Assembly (NCBI GenBank): GCA_002319815.1
Contig: DCFR01000047.1
Location: forward strand, 1 to 24,704
Origin: Megamonas sp. UBA1799
GTDB taxonomy: Bacteria; Bacillota; Negativicutes; Selenomonadales; Selenomonadaceae
Direction of reading: 5' to 3'
Length of the DNA: 24,704 nucleotides
Below, piece after piece: positions 7,716-13,624 of this stretch. The position numbers and the translations under genes were made by a program. How positions within the stretch are numbered: position 1 is the first letter of the stretch; each line of letters opens with the position of its first letter. The notes below the pieces were generated by a model. The model did not search any database and was not told the DNA's origin. It saw nothing but the letters and a program-made list of their open reading frames with translations.

Positions 7716-8417
7716 ATGATCATCAAACTGCCACAAGCCACCATAAAACACCCAGCCCTGCCGCAGCTTGCCGAATTACTGCTGATTGCCGGAGGACGCT
7801 CCCCTTCGCCGCAATGGCTTCGGACGGCAGCAAAAAACCGCTCTGTCTGGTGCATCGACCATGGCATTGATGCCTGCCGCACTGCAGGACTTATGCCATC
7901 CCGACTCATCGGCGACGGCGACAGCGCCGCCACCGGTTCCTGGCATTGGGCTGAATCGCTGAATATCCCTATTGAACGCTTTTCTCCGGAAAAAGATCTC
8001 ACCGATACCCAGCTCGCCCTCCACCGCATAAAAGCCAGCCAACCGGGCGCATACATCTTGCTAACCGGGGCTTTTGGCGGACGTTTTGATCATGCTGTCA
8101 GCACCGTTTATTCTCTTCTGGGCAGCGGTATGGCCGGCTGTATAGCCGACGAACAGGAAGCCCTATTTTACCTGCATGGCGGCGAAACCATCACGATCCG
8201 CTTCCATTGCCGTCCAAAAGCCATTTCTTTACTGCCGCTCGGCGCTGATTGCCAGAATGTGAGCATTCAGGGTGTGCACTGGCCGCTCTCCCAGGCTTAC
8301 CTGTCACAAACCTGGCCCTATGCAATCAGCAACGAACCAGCGTCGCCGGATCAGCCATTTACCGTATCGCTCTCGCAGGGCTGTCTGGGCGTCTATCTCT
8401 GCTGGGAGGAAGTGTAA
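7716..8417 (+). CDS. thiN: Thiamine pyrophosphokinase
   Basis: It transfers pyrophosphate from ATP to thiamine to make thiamine diphosphate. The 233 residues show the family motifs in order: GLMPSRLIGDGDS ending at residue 70 (the usual form is GDFDS), EKDLTDTQLA at 92-101, and GAFGGRFDH at 118-126. The C-terminal half is a beta-rich thiamine-binding domain. The ATG follows an AGGAGG site. This is the only plus-strand gene in the window, and its last 25 bases overlap the 3' end of the convergent methyltransferase gene. In some Bacillota this gene lies near rsgA-rpe, but neither is present here. Confidence 0.88.
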   Translation: MIIKLPQATIKHPALPQLAELLLIAGGRSPSPQWLRTAAKNRSVWCIDHGIDACRTAGLMPSRLIGDGDSAATGSWHWAESLNIPIERFSPEKDLTDTQLALHRIKASQPGAYILLTGAFGGRFDHAVSTVYSLLGSGMAGCIADEQEALFYLHGGETITIRFHCRPKAISLLPLGADCQNVSIQGVHWPLSQAYLSQTWPYAISNEPASPDQPFTVSLSQGCLGVYLCWEEV

Positions 8418-9211
8418 CAGCGCTGCCGCAGAGCTTCATAAAGCACCACGGCGGCTGCTGCCGCCACATTCAGCGACTCTGCCTGTCCGGCCATGGGAAT
8501 ATAAAGCTTTTCCGCCGCCGTTAACAACGGAGCCGAAACGCCTTGTCCTTCATTGCCAAACACGATCATTGCCGGTTCACGGTAATCGGCCGCGAAATGC
8601 GGCCGCGCATCGGCATCCAGCGCCGTTGCATACAGACGCAGCTGCTTCTCGTCAACCACCTGCAGCAACTCCGCCACCGACACCTGATCTGCCGCCGGCA
8701 CATGAAACAAAGACCCCATGGCCGCCCGCACCGTTTTATCGGAAAAAAGATCCACTGTGTTTTCCATAAACACGACCCCGGTGCAGCCGGCCGCATCAGC
8801 TGTACGAAGAATTGTGCCTGCATTGCCCGGGTCCTGAATTCCATCCAGCACTACAATCAGCGGCCGTGGCTGCGCCAGAAGTTCCGGCAGCAAAGCCCGC
8901 CGCTGCTCCATGACCAGCAGCAGTCCCTGCGGCTCCTGTGTATCCGCCGCCTTACGGTAAATGGCATCCTCCACCTCATAAACCGGACAGTTGCGGGCGG
9001 CCAATTTTTCCAATATCGCAGTTACTCGTGTATCCGTCGCCGCTGCCGGCGTGCACAAGCCAAAAACGATCGGCCAGTCCGCAGCGGCGGCCATTTCCAC
9101 CAGACGCACGCCTTCCGCCACAAACTGTTTCGCCGCCGCCCGATTCTTACGCCGGTGCAAACCAGCCGCCAGCTTGATTTTTGCATTGGCGGCACTCATG
9201 ATGCGTTCCAT
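8393..9211 (-). CDS. TrmH/SpoU-family RNA 2'-O-methyltransferase
   Basis: The 272-residue protein has an N-terminal substrate-binding domain and a C-terminal SPOUT knot. Motif 1 is GNAGTILRTADAAG (N130, R136), motif 2 is GNEGQGVS at 219-226, and motif 3 is IPMAGQAESLNVAAA at 238-252. These bind S-adenosylmethionine and methylate a ribose in rRNA or tRNA; the target cannot be read from sequence. In many Bacillota a similar gene sits beside pheST or rplT, and here it is two genes from rplT. The ATG at 9211 overlaps the ktrA stop by one base. The 3' end overlaps thiN by 25 bases in the convergent direction. Confidence 0.88.
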   Translation of the reverse strand: MERIMSAANAKIKLAAGLHRRKNRAAAKQFVAEGVRLVEMAAAADWPIVFGLCTPAAATDTRVTAILEKLAARNCPVYEVEDAIYRKAADTQEPQGLLLVMEQRRALLPELLAQPRPLIVVLDGIQDPGNAGTILRTADAAGCTGVVFMENTVDLFSDKTVRAAMGSLFHVPAADQVSVAELLQVVDEKQLRLYATALDADARPHFAADYREPAMIVFGNEGQGVSAPLLTAAEKLYIPMAGQAESLNVAAAAAVVLYEALRQRCYTSSQQR

Positions 9212-9879
9212 TATAGATTCTCCTCCAACCGGCTGATGCCATCGTTGCTGCCCACCACGACAATGGTATCCGAAGCCTGCAGTTTCTCAGAAGCCGAAGG
9301 AGAAACCAGCAGCTGCTCACCGCGCTTAATAGCCACGACATTGAGTCCATACCGGACCCGGACATCGGACTCTGCCAGCGTTTTATCCTGCAGTTCCGGC
9401 GGCACCGCCAATTCAACGATACTGAAGTCCTCCGACAACTCAATGTAATCCATAATATTGGTCGTCGCCAGATTATAGGCAACCCGGTTCGCCATATCAG
9501 CATCCGGTGATACGATGCGGTCAACGCCAATTTTTTTGAGCAGCCGGACCTGCAGCGGATCACGTGCCATCGCTACAATATACGGCGCACCAAGGTCCTT
9601 CAGCTGCATCGTCGTCAGCAAATTGGCTTCCATATTATCGCCAATAGCCACCACAACCACATCAAAATTCAAAATTCCCAGTTCCCGCAAGGCATTTTCA
9701 TCCGTAGCATCGGCTTGGACTACATGCGTGAATTCATTGCTGTATTCCTGCACGCGTTCGATTCGTGTATCCACAGCTAAAACCTCATATCCCATGCGGT
9801 GCAGCCCCCTGGCCATATTCAGCCCGAACTGCCCCAGCCCAATGACAACAAACTGCCGGCTGTCTTTTGCCTTTTTCAT
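9211..9879 (-). CDS. ktrA: KtrA/TrkA-type potassium transport regulatory protein (RCK domains)
   Basis: The 222-residue cytoplasmic protein has an RCK_N Rossmann domain with the nucleotide-binding GLGQFG at residues 14-19 and the acidic end of strand two (AVDTR), then an RCK_C domain from about residue 140 onward. Such proteins form rings that gate a KtrB/TrkH potassium channel in response to ATP or ADP, or to cyclic di-AMP. No membrane subunit is present in the window, so the partner must lie elsewhere. The start is preceded by CAGGGGGG. The gene begins only 29 bases after the rplT terminator and has no convincing promoter. Confidence 0.9.
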   Translation of the reverse strand: MKKAKDSRQFVVIGLGQFGLNMARGLHRMGYEVLAVDTRIERVQEYSNEFTHVVQADATDENALRELGILNFDVVVVAIGDNMEANLLTTMQLKDLGAPYIVAMARDPLQVRLLKKIGVDRIVSPDADMANRVAYNLATTNIMDYIELSEDFSIVELAVPPELQDKTLAESDVRVRYGLNVVAIKRGEQLLVSPSASEKLQASDTIVVVGSNDGISRLEENL

Positions 9880-9908
9880 ATTATGCCCCCCTGCCGTTCG
9901 ACAGAATC

Positions 9909-9940
9909 AAAAAAGGAGCCATTGCAACTGCAACAGCTCC
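9909..9940 (-). terminator. Rho-independent terminator after rplT
   Basis: On the minus strand GGAGCTGTTGC pairs with GCAATGGCTCC (two G-U pairs) around a four-base loop and is followed by six Ts. It lies 17 bases after the rplT stop and should end the infC-rpmI-rplT transcript. Confidence 0.88.
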
Positions 9941-9957
9941 GATCTTCCTATACGATA

Positions 9958-10311
9958 TTACAGATTTTCCTTGGCGACTGCTACGAGCTGAGCAAATGCC
10001 TTTTCATCACTGATAGCGAGATCCGCCAGCATTTTGCGGTTGACCTCAACACCAGCCTTCGTAAGACCGTTTACAAGACGGCTGTACGTGATATTATTCA
10101 AACGAGCTGCCGCATTGACACGTGCAATCCAAAGGCGACGGAACTCGCCCTTCTTTGCCCGGCGATCACGACGAGCATAATACAGAGCCTTCATGACCGT
10201 TTCATTGGCCTTCTTGAACTGCTTGCTCTTGGAACCGATATAGCCCTTGGCTAACTTCAAAATCTTTTTATGACGTCTATGTGCAGTCACGCCGCTTTTT
10301 ACTCTTGGCAT
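9958..10311 (-). CDS. rplT: Large ribosomal subunit protein bL20
   Basis: The 117 residues match bL20 along the whole length: MPRVKSGVTAHRRHKKILKL, the very basic long N-terminal helix, and a globular C-terminal domain (LNNITYSRLVNGLTKAGVEV). It binds 23S rRNA early in 50S assembly. In E. coli and B. subtilis bL20 also represses its own operon through the leader RNA, and the leader at 11106-11203 here is a candidate target. It is last in the infC-rpmI-rplT operon, 27 bases after rpmI, with an AGGAGG site. Confidence 0.98.
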   Translation of the reverse strand: MPRVKSGVTAHRRHKKILKLAKGYIGSKSKQFKKANETVMKALYYARRDRRAKKGEFRRLWIARVNAAARLNNITYSRLVNGLTKAGVEVNRKMLADLAISDEKAFAQLVAVAKENL

Positions 10312-10338
10312 GTTTCTTTCCTCCTAGTAAATTAAAAT

Positions 10339-10536
10339 TTAAGCATACGGAAGCATATGTCTTACGCGCTGAAAATCAGCCGACGTAATGATTGCTGCCT
10401 TACGCAGATTACGAGTACGCTTCGGGCTTTTCTTCTCGAGTATATGTCTCTTAAAAGCCTTATTGCGCTTGAATTCACCAGTGCCGGTGACACTAAAACG
10501 TTTCGCAGCTGCTCTGCGGGTCTTCATCTTTGGCAT
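10339..10536 (-). CDS. rpmI: Large ribosomal subunit protein bL35
   Basis: The 65-residue protein (MPKMKTRRAAAKRFSVTGTG, then basic segments to HMLPYA) is a complete bL35. Its ribosome binding site, AAAGGAGG, consists of the final Lys-Gly-Gly codons of infC, and only two bases separate the infC stop from its ATG. The two genes are therefore translationally linked. Confidence 0.97.
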   Translation of the reverse strand: MPKMKTRRAAAKRFSVTGTGEFKRNKAFKRHILEKKSPKRTRNLRKAAIITSADFQRVRHMLPYA

Positions 10537-10538
10537 TA

Positions 10539-11072
10539 CTATTTTCCTCCTTTAGTTGTTTGCGCCTTAGGTGCTAAAATCATGATCATATTTTTACCTT
10601 CAAGTTTAGCGTCGCGTTCGATAGATACCAGATCCTTCATCTCAGCAGCTACCCGGTTCAACACATCCCTGCCCAAGTCCTGATGAGACATTTCACGGCC
10701 GCGGAACATAATCGTTACCTTGACCTTATTGCCTTCCTCTACAAAACGCAGGGCATTTTTCAACTTGACTTCAAAATCATGCTGCTCAATATTGGGACGA
10801 AGCTTAACTTCCTTAATCATAACAACCTTTTGCTTCTTCTTTGCTTCCTTGTCCCGCTTCTGCTGTTCATATCTATATTTTCCAAAATCCATGATACGAC
10901 ATACAGGTGGCTTTGCCTTTGGGGCAACCTCGACGAGATCCAGGTGCTGCTCTTCTGCCATATGCAAAGCATCACGCGTGAGCATGATACCGAGCTGTTC
11001 CCCTTCCGCGCTGGTAACGCGAACTTCCCTGATATGGATTTCTTCGTTGATTCTCAAACTCTCTTTACTAAT
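10539..11072 (-). CDS. infC: Translation initiation factor IF-3, with ATT start codon
   Basis: IF-3 binds the 30S subunit, prevents premature 50S joining and checks start codon-initiator pairing. The protein has the N-domain (LRINEEIHIREVRV, LDLVEVAPKAKPPVCRIMDFGKYRYEQQ as separate conserved segments), a basic linker and the C-domain to LAPKAQ. I place the start at ATT (11070-11072): it follows a strong AGGAGG by nine bases and gives 177 residues, the family length. No ATG, GTG or TTG lies at a suitable distance. An ATG-opened reading extends far upstream through the leader, terminator and promoter and cannot be real. A rare AUU start matches the known IF-3 autocontrol in E. coli, where IF-3 discriminates against its own start codon. 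Confidence 0.93.
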   Translation of the reverse strand: MSKESLRINEEIHIREVRVTSAEGEQLGIMLTRDALHMAEEQHLDLVEVAPKAKPPVCRIMDFGKYRYEQQKRDKEAKKKQKVVMIKEVKLRPNIEQHDFEVKLKNALRFVEEGNKVKVTIMFRGREMSHQDLGRDVLNRVAAEMKDLVSIERDAKLEGKNMIMILAPKAQTTKGGK

Positions 11073-11105
11073 GGAAAAACACCTCCTATAAATAATTCTG
11101 ACCAT

Positions 11106-11131
11106 AAAAAAAGAGTGGCATAAACCACCCT
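11106..11131 (-). terminator. Attenuator terminator in the infC leader
   Basis: On the minus strand AGGGTGG pairs with CCACTCT (one G-U pair) around a six-base loop and is followed by seven Ts. It lies upstream of the infC ribosome binding site and downstream of the promoter, so it acts inside the leader rather than at a gene end. Confidence 0.8.
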
Positions 11132-11203
11132 GCTTTTCAACATCAAACCCGATAGGCTTTGTGCCGTCAGGTGAGAAGCGGGTGCCTCTTCTTAATTGAT
11201 TAC
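11106..11203 (-). promoter_or_regulatory. infC-rpmI-rplT leader RNA, probable L20-type attenuator
   Basis: The transcript from the promoter at 11210-11239 has a leader of roughly 130 bases ending in an intrinsic terminator. Upstream of it CACCC (11180-11184) can pair with the GGGTG of the terminator's 5' arm (11126-11130), and overlapping bases (ACCCG, 11179-11183) can pair instead with CGGGT at 11147-11151. These alternatives suit a switch between readthrough and termination. In B. subtilis bL20 controls the same operon by leader attenuation. That this leader binds bL20 is inference from operon identity and layout. Confidence 0.6.
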
Positions 11204-11209
11204 TAAGAT

Positions 11210-11239
11210 ATGATACCACACCCGTTCTATAAAAGTCAA
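11210..11239 (-). promoter_or_regulatory. Promoter of infC-rpmI-rplT
   Basis: On the minus strand TTGACT (11234-11239) and TATCAT (11210-11215) are each five of six matches to consensus, with an 18-base spacer. It lies between the thrS terminator and the infC leader, so the two operons are independently initiated. Confidence 0.8.
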
Positions 11240-11289
11240 CTATTTTTTGACCGAGCGTTTCGCATTTCTTTCTTTTTCTCCTTACTAAC

Positions 11290-11333
11290 AAACAAAATAA
11301 AAGTGCGGCACCCACTTGCTGTGCCGCACTTTT
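11290..11333 (-). terminator. Rho-independent terminator after thrS
   Basis: A perfect 13-base-pair stem (AAAAGTGCGGCAC with GTGCCGCACTTTT) with a nine-base loop lies 11 bases after the thrS stop. On the minus strand it is followed by ATTTTG, extending the T run. Confidence 0.92.
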
Positions 11334-11344
11334 CTTCAGGAGAA

Positions 11345-13261
11345 TCAGCGCTCTGCCTTAGACGCAATCTTTTCCTGTACTTCTTTAATAAACGCATCAA
11401 TATCCATGGACTGGCTGTCTTTTTCACCATACTTACGCACGTTAACCGTCCGATCTGCCATTTCCTGATCGCCGACAACCAACGTATACGGAACCTTCTT
11501 GACCTGACTCTCGCGAATTTTGTAGCCAACTTTTTCATTACGGTCATCCACTTCAACCCGCAAGCCAAGATCAAACATTTTCTTTTTGAGTTCAAATGCA
11601 TAATCCTGATGGCTGCTCGTAATCGGCAGAATCTTAATCTGAACCGGCGCGAGCCATACCGGAAATGCACCGGCATAATTTTCAATGAGAATACCGATAA
11701 AGCGTTCAATACTGCCATAAACCACCCGATGCAGCATGACCGGACGATGTTTCTGCCCATCTTCACCCACATAGGTGAGATCAAATTTCTCCGGCATGAG
11801 CATATCCAGCTGAATCGTGCCGCACTGCCAGGTACGGCCAATGGAATCACGCAAATGGAAATCAATCTTCGGTCCATAGAAAGCGCCGTCGCCTTCATTG
11901 ACAACATATTTCAATCCACGATGATCCAGCGCATTGCGCAGCGCCGCCGTAGCCGTTTCCCAGACTTCATCCGACCCCATCGAATCCTTTGGCCGCGTAC
12001 TCAGCTCAGCATGATACGAAAGACCAAATGTCGTATAAACTTCATCAAAAAGATTGATAACCTTTTGAATTTCGCCCTCAATCTGATCCGGCGTCATAAA
12101 GATATGCGCATCATCCTGCGTGAAATTGCGTACGCGGAACAAACCGTGCAGCGCGCCGGAAAGCTCATGACGATGCACCAGACCAAGCTCGCCGAGACGC
12201 AGCGGCAATTCGCGGTAACTGTGCGGCTGGCTCTTGTAGACCAGCATACCGCCTGGGCAGTTCATCGGTTTGATTGCATAATCTTCGCCATCAATCTTTG
12301 TAAAATACATGTTTTCCTTATAATGATCCCAATGCCCCGACTGTTCCCAAAGCTGGCGGTTCATGATCATCGGCGTCTTGACTTCCAGATAACCATAGCG
12401 ACGATGCACTTCCCGCCAATAATTGATCAGCTCGTTGCGGATAATCATGCCATTGGGATGGAAAAACGGAAATCCCGGTCCCTCTTCATGCAGACTGAAA
12501 ATATCCAGTTCCTTGCCCAGTTTACGATGATCCCGCTTGGCTGCCTCTTCCAGCATATGAAGGTAGGCATCAAGATCTTCTTTTTTCTCAAAAGCCGTAC
12601 CGTAGATACGCTGCAGCATCTTGTTGTGTTCATCGCCGCGCCAGTACGCGCCAGCAATGCTCTGCAGTTTGATGGCCTTGACCTTCCCGGTTGAAAGCAC
12701 ATGCGGCCCGGCGCAAAGATCGACAAAATCTCCCTGCTCATAAAGGGAAATAGCCGCATCTTCCGGCAAATCGTTAATAAGCTCTACCTTGTAATTTTCC
12801 CCGGCGGCAGCAAACATCTTCAATGCATCGGCCCGGCTGACTTCCTTGCGCACCAGCGGAATATTCTGCTTGACGATTTTTTCCATTTCTTTCTCAATAT
12901 CCTTGAGATCCTCGTCCGTCAGCTTCTTTTCCATATCGATATCATAGTAAAAACCATTCTCGATTGCCGGGCCAATGGCCAGCTGTACCTTCTGGTCCTT
13001 ATACACATGTTTGATTGCCTGCGCCAGTATATGAGACGCCGTATGGCGAAGCGCCCAGCGGCCGTCGGCATCCTCAAACGTCAAAAATTGCAACGCACAA
13101 TCCTGTTCCAATTGAGTCGTAAGATCGACCGTCTTACCATCCAGTTTAGCTGCCAATACCTTTTTCGCCAGGCTGTTGCTGACGCTCTTGACAAAATCCA
13201 GAATCGATATGCCCGCTTCTGCCTCGCGCACCGATCCATCCTTCAAAGTGACTTTGATCAT
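11345..13261 (-). CDS. thrS: Threonyl-tRNA synthetase
   Basis: It charges tRNA-Thr with threonine. The 638 residues show a TGS domain at 1-60, an editing domain with HTASHILAQA and DLCAGPHV, a class II catalytic core with the zinc ligands in NCPGGM, HRHELSGALHG and VMLHRVVYGS, and a C-terminal anticodon-binding domain (LPITSSHQDYAFELKKKM). The start at 13261 is chosen because AAGGAGG lies just upstream and MIKVTLKDGS is the usual TGS opening. An in-frame extension to 13351 would run through the T-box terminator. Expression is controlled by the T-box leader at 13291-13547. Confidence 0.97.
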   Translation of the reverse strand: MIKVTLKDGSVREAEAGISILDFVKSVSNSLAKKVLAAKLDGKTVDLTTQLEQDCALQFLTFEDADGRWALRHTASHILAQAIKHVYKDQKVQLAIGPAIENGFYYDIDMEKKLTDEDLKDIEKEMEKIVKQNIPLVRKEVSRADALKMFAAAGENYKVELINDLPEDAAISLYEQGDFVDLCAGPHVLSTGKVKAIKLQSIAGAYWRGDEHNKMLQRIYGTAFEKKEDLDAYLHMLEEAAKRDHRKLGKELDIFSLHEEGPGFPFFHPNGMIIRNELINYWREVHRRYGYLEVKTPMIMNRQLWEQSGHWDHYKENMYFTKIDGEDYAIKPMNCPGGMLVYKSQPHSYRELPLRLGELGLVHRHELSGALHGLFRVRNFTQDDAHIFMTPDQIEGEIQKVINLFDEVYTTFGLSYHAELSTRPKDSMGSDEVWETATAALRNALDHRGLKYVVNEGDGAFYGPKIDFHLRDSIGRTWQCGTIQLDMLMPEKFDLTYVGEDGQKHRPVMLHRVVYGSIERFIGILIENYAGAFPVWLAPVQIKILPITSSHQDYAFELKKKMFDLGLRVEVDDRNEKVGYKIRESQVKKVPYTLVVGDQEMADRTVNVRKYGEKDSQSMDIDAFIKEVQEKIASKAER

Positions 13262-13290
13262 TATAAAAACCTCCTTAAGAATTAACGGAT

Positions 13291-13547
13291 AGAAAAACAA
13301 AAACAGCCTCATCCCAACAAAGGGACGAGGCTGTATGCTTCGTGGTTCCACCCTGATTGCCGCTCAACACGGCCGCTCAAGTCCTGATAACGGAGGGAAT
13401 CCGGCACAGCCTACTTGTCGGCCATACAGCTCAGAAGCGGTAATCATGAACCCTGTTCAGGATGCTCCCAGCCATGGCATCCCTCTCTGATGAACGGTTT
13501 TCCATCATCATATCTTCGTCATTGCAAATCATCTGTAATTCAGATTG
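13291..13547 (-). promoter_or_regulatory. Threonine T-box riboswitch of thrS
   Basis: The conserved T-box sequence AGGGTGGAACCACG is at 13341-13354 on the minus strand, just before an intrinsic terminator (13303-13334, stem ACAGCCTC/GAGGCTGT plus inner pairs, then TTTTGTTTTTC). Upstream, stem I can be traced: GTTCA (13491-13495) with TGAAC (13455-13459), and GGATGC (13477-13482) with GCATCC (13460-13465), around an AGAGAG-type bulge. The specifier codon is most likely ACC (13439-13441), a threonine codon, followed by G. The UGGA in the T-box would pair with a UCCA tRNA end. Uncharged tRNA-Thr should stabilise the antiterminator and switch on thrS. Confidence 0.95.
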
Positions 13548-13553
13548 ATTCTT

Positions 13554-13582
13554 ATTATAGGCACATCGCCGGATACTGTCAA
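13554..13582 (-). promoter_or_regulatory. Consensus sigma-A promoter of the thrS T-box leader
   Basis: TTGACA (13577-13582) and TATAAT (13554-13559) are both perfect, with a 17-base spacer, on the minus strand. Transcription should begin near 13547 and give a leader of about 286 bases before thrS. Such a strong promoter is typical of genes gated by transcription attenuation. Confidence 0.93.
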
Positions 13583-13624
13583 GCGTTTTTTCCCGCGATT
13601 TTCTTACGGATAAAGCAGCCAAAC

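Noticed and set aside
9880..9945. Promoter for ktrA built from TTGCAG or TTGCAA inside the rplT terminator
   Set aside because: No -10 hexamer with more than three matches lies at 16-18 bases from either candidate.
11073..11315. N-terminal extension of infC to an ATG at 11315
   Set aside because: It would be translated through the thrS terminator, the infC promoter, the leader attenuator and the ribosome binding site, and has no similarity to IF-3.
11210..12694. A 494-residue plus-strand open frame opposite thrS
   Set aside because: It is the antisense shadow of thrS, has no ribosome binding site and encodes no recognisable domain.
13262..13351. N-terminal extension of thrS to 13351, and a 63-codon minus-strand frame at 13431-13622
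   Set aside because: Both lie within the T-box leader or its promoter; the thrS start at 13261 has a perfect ribosome binding site and the usual TGS opening.
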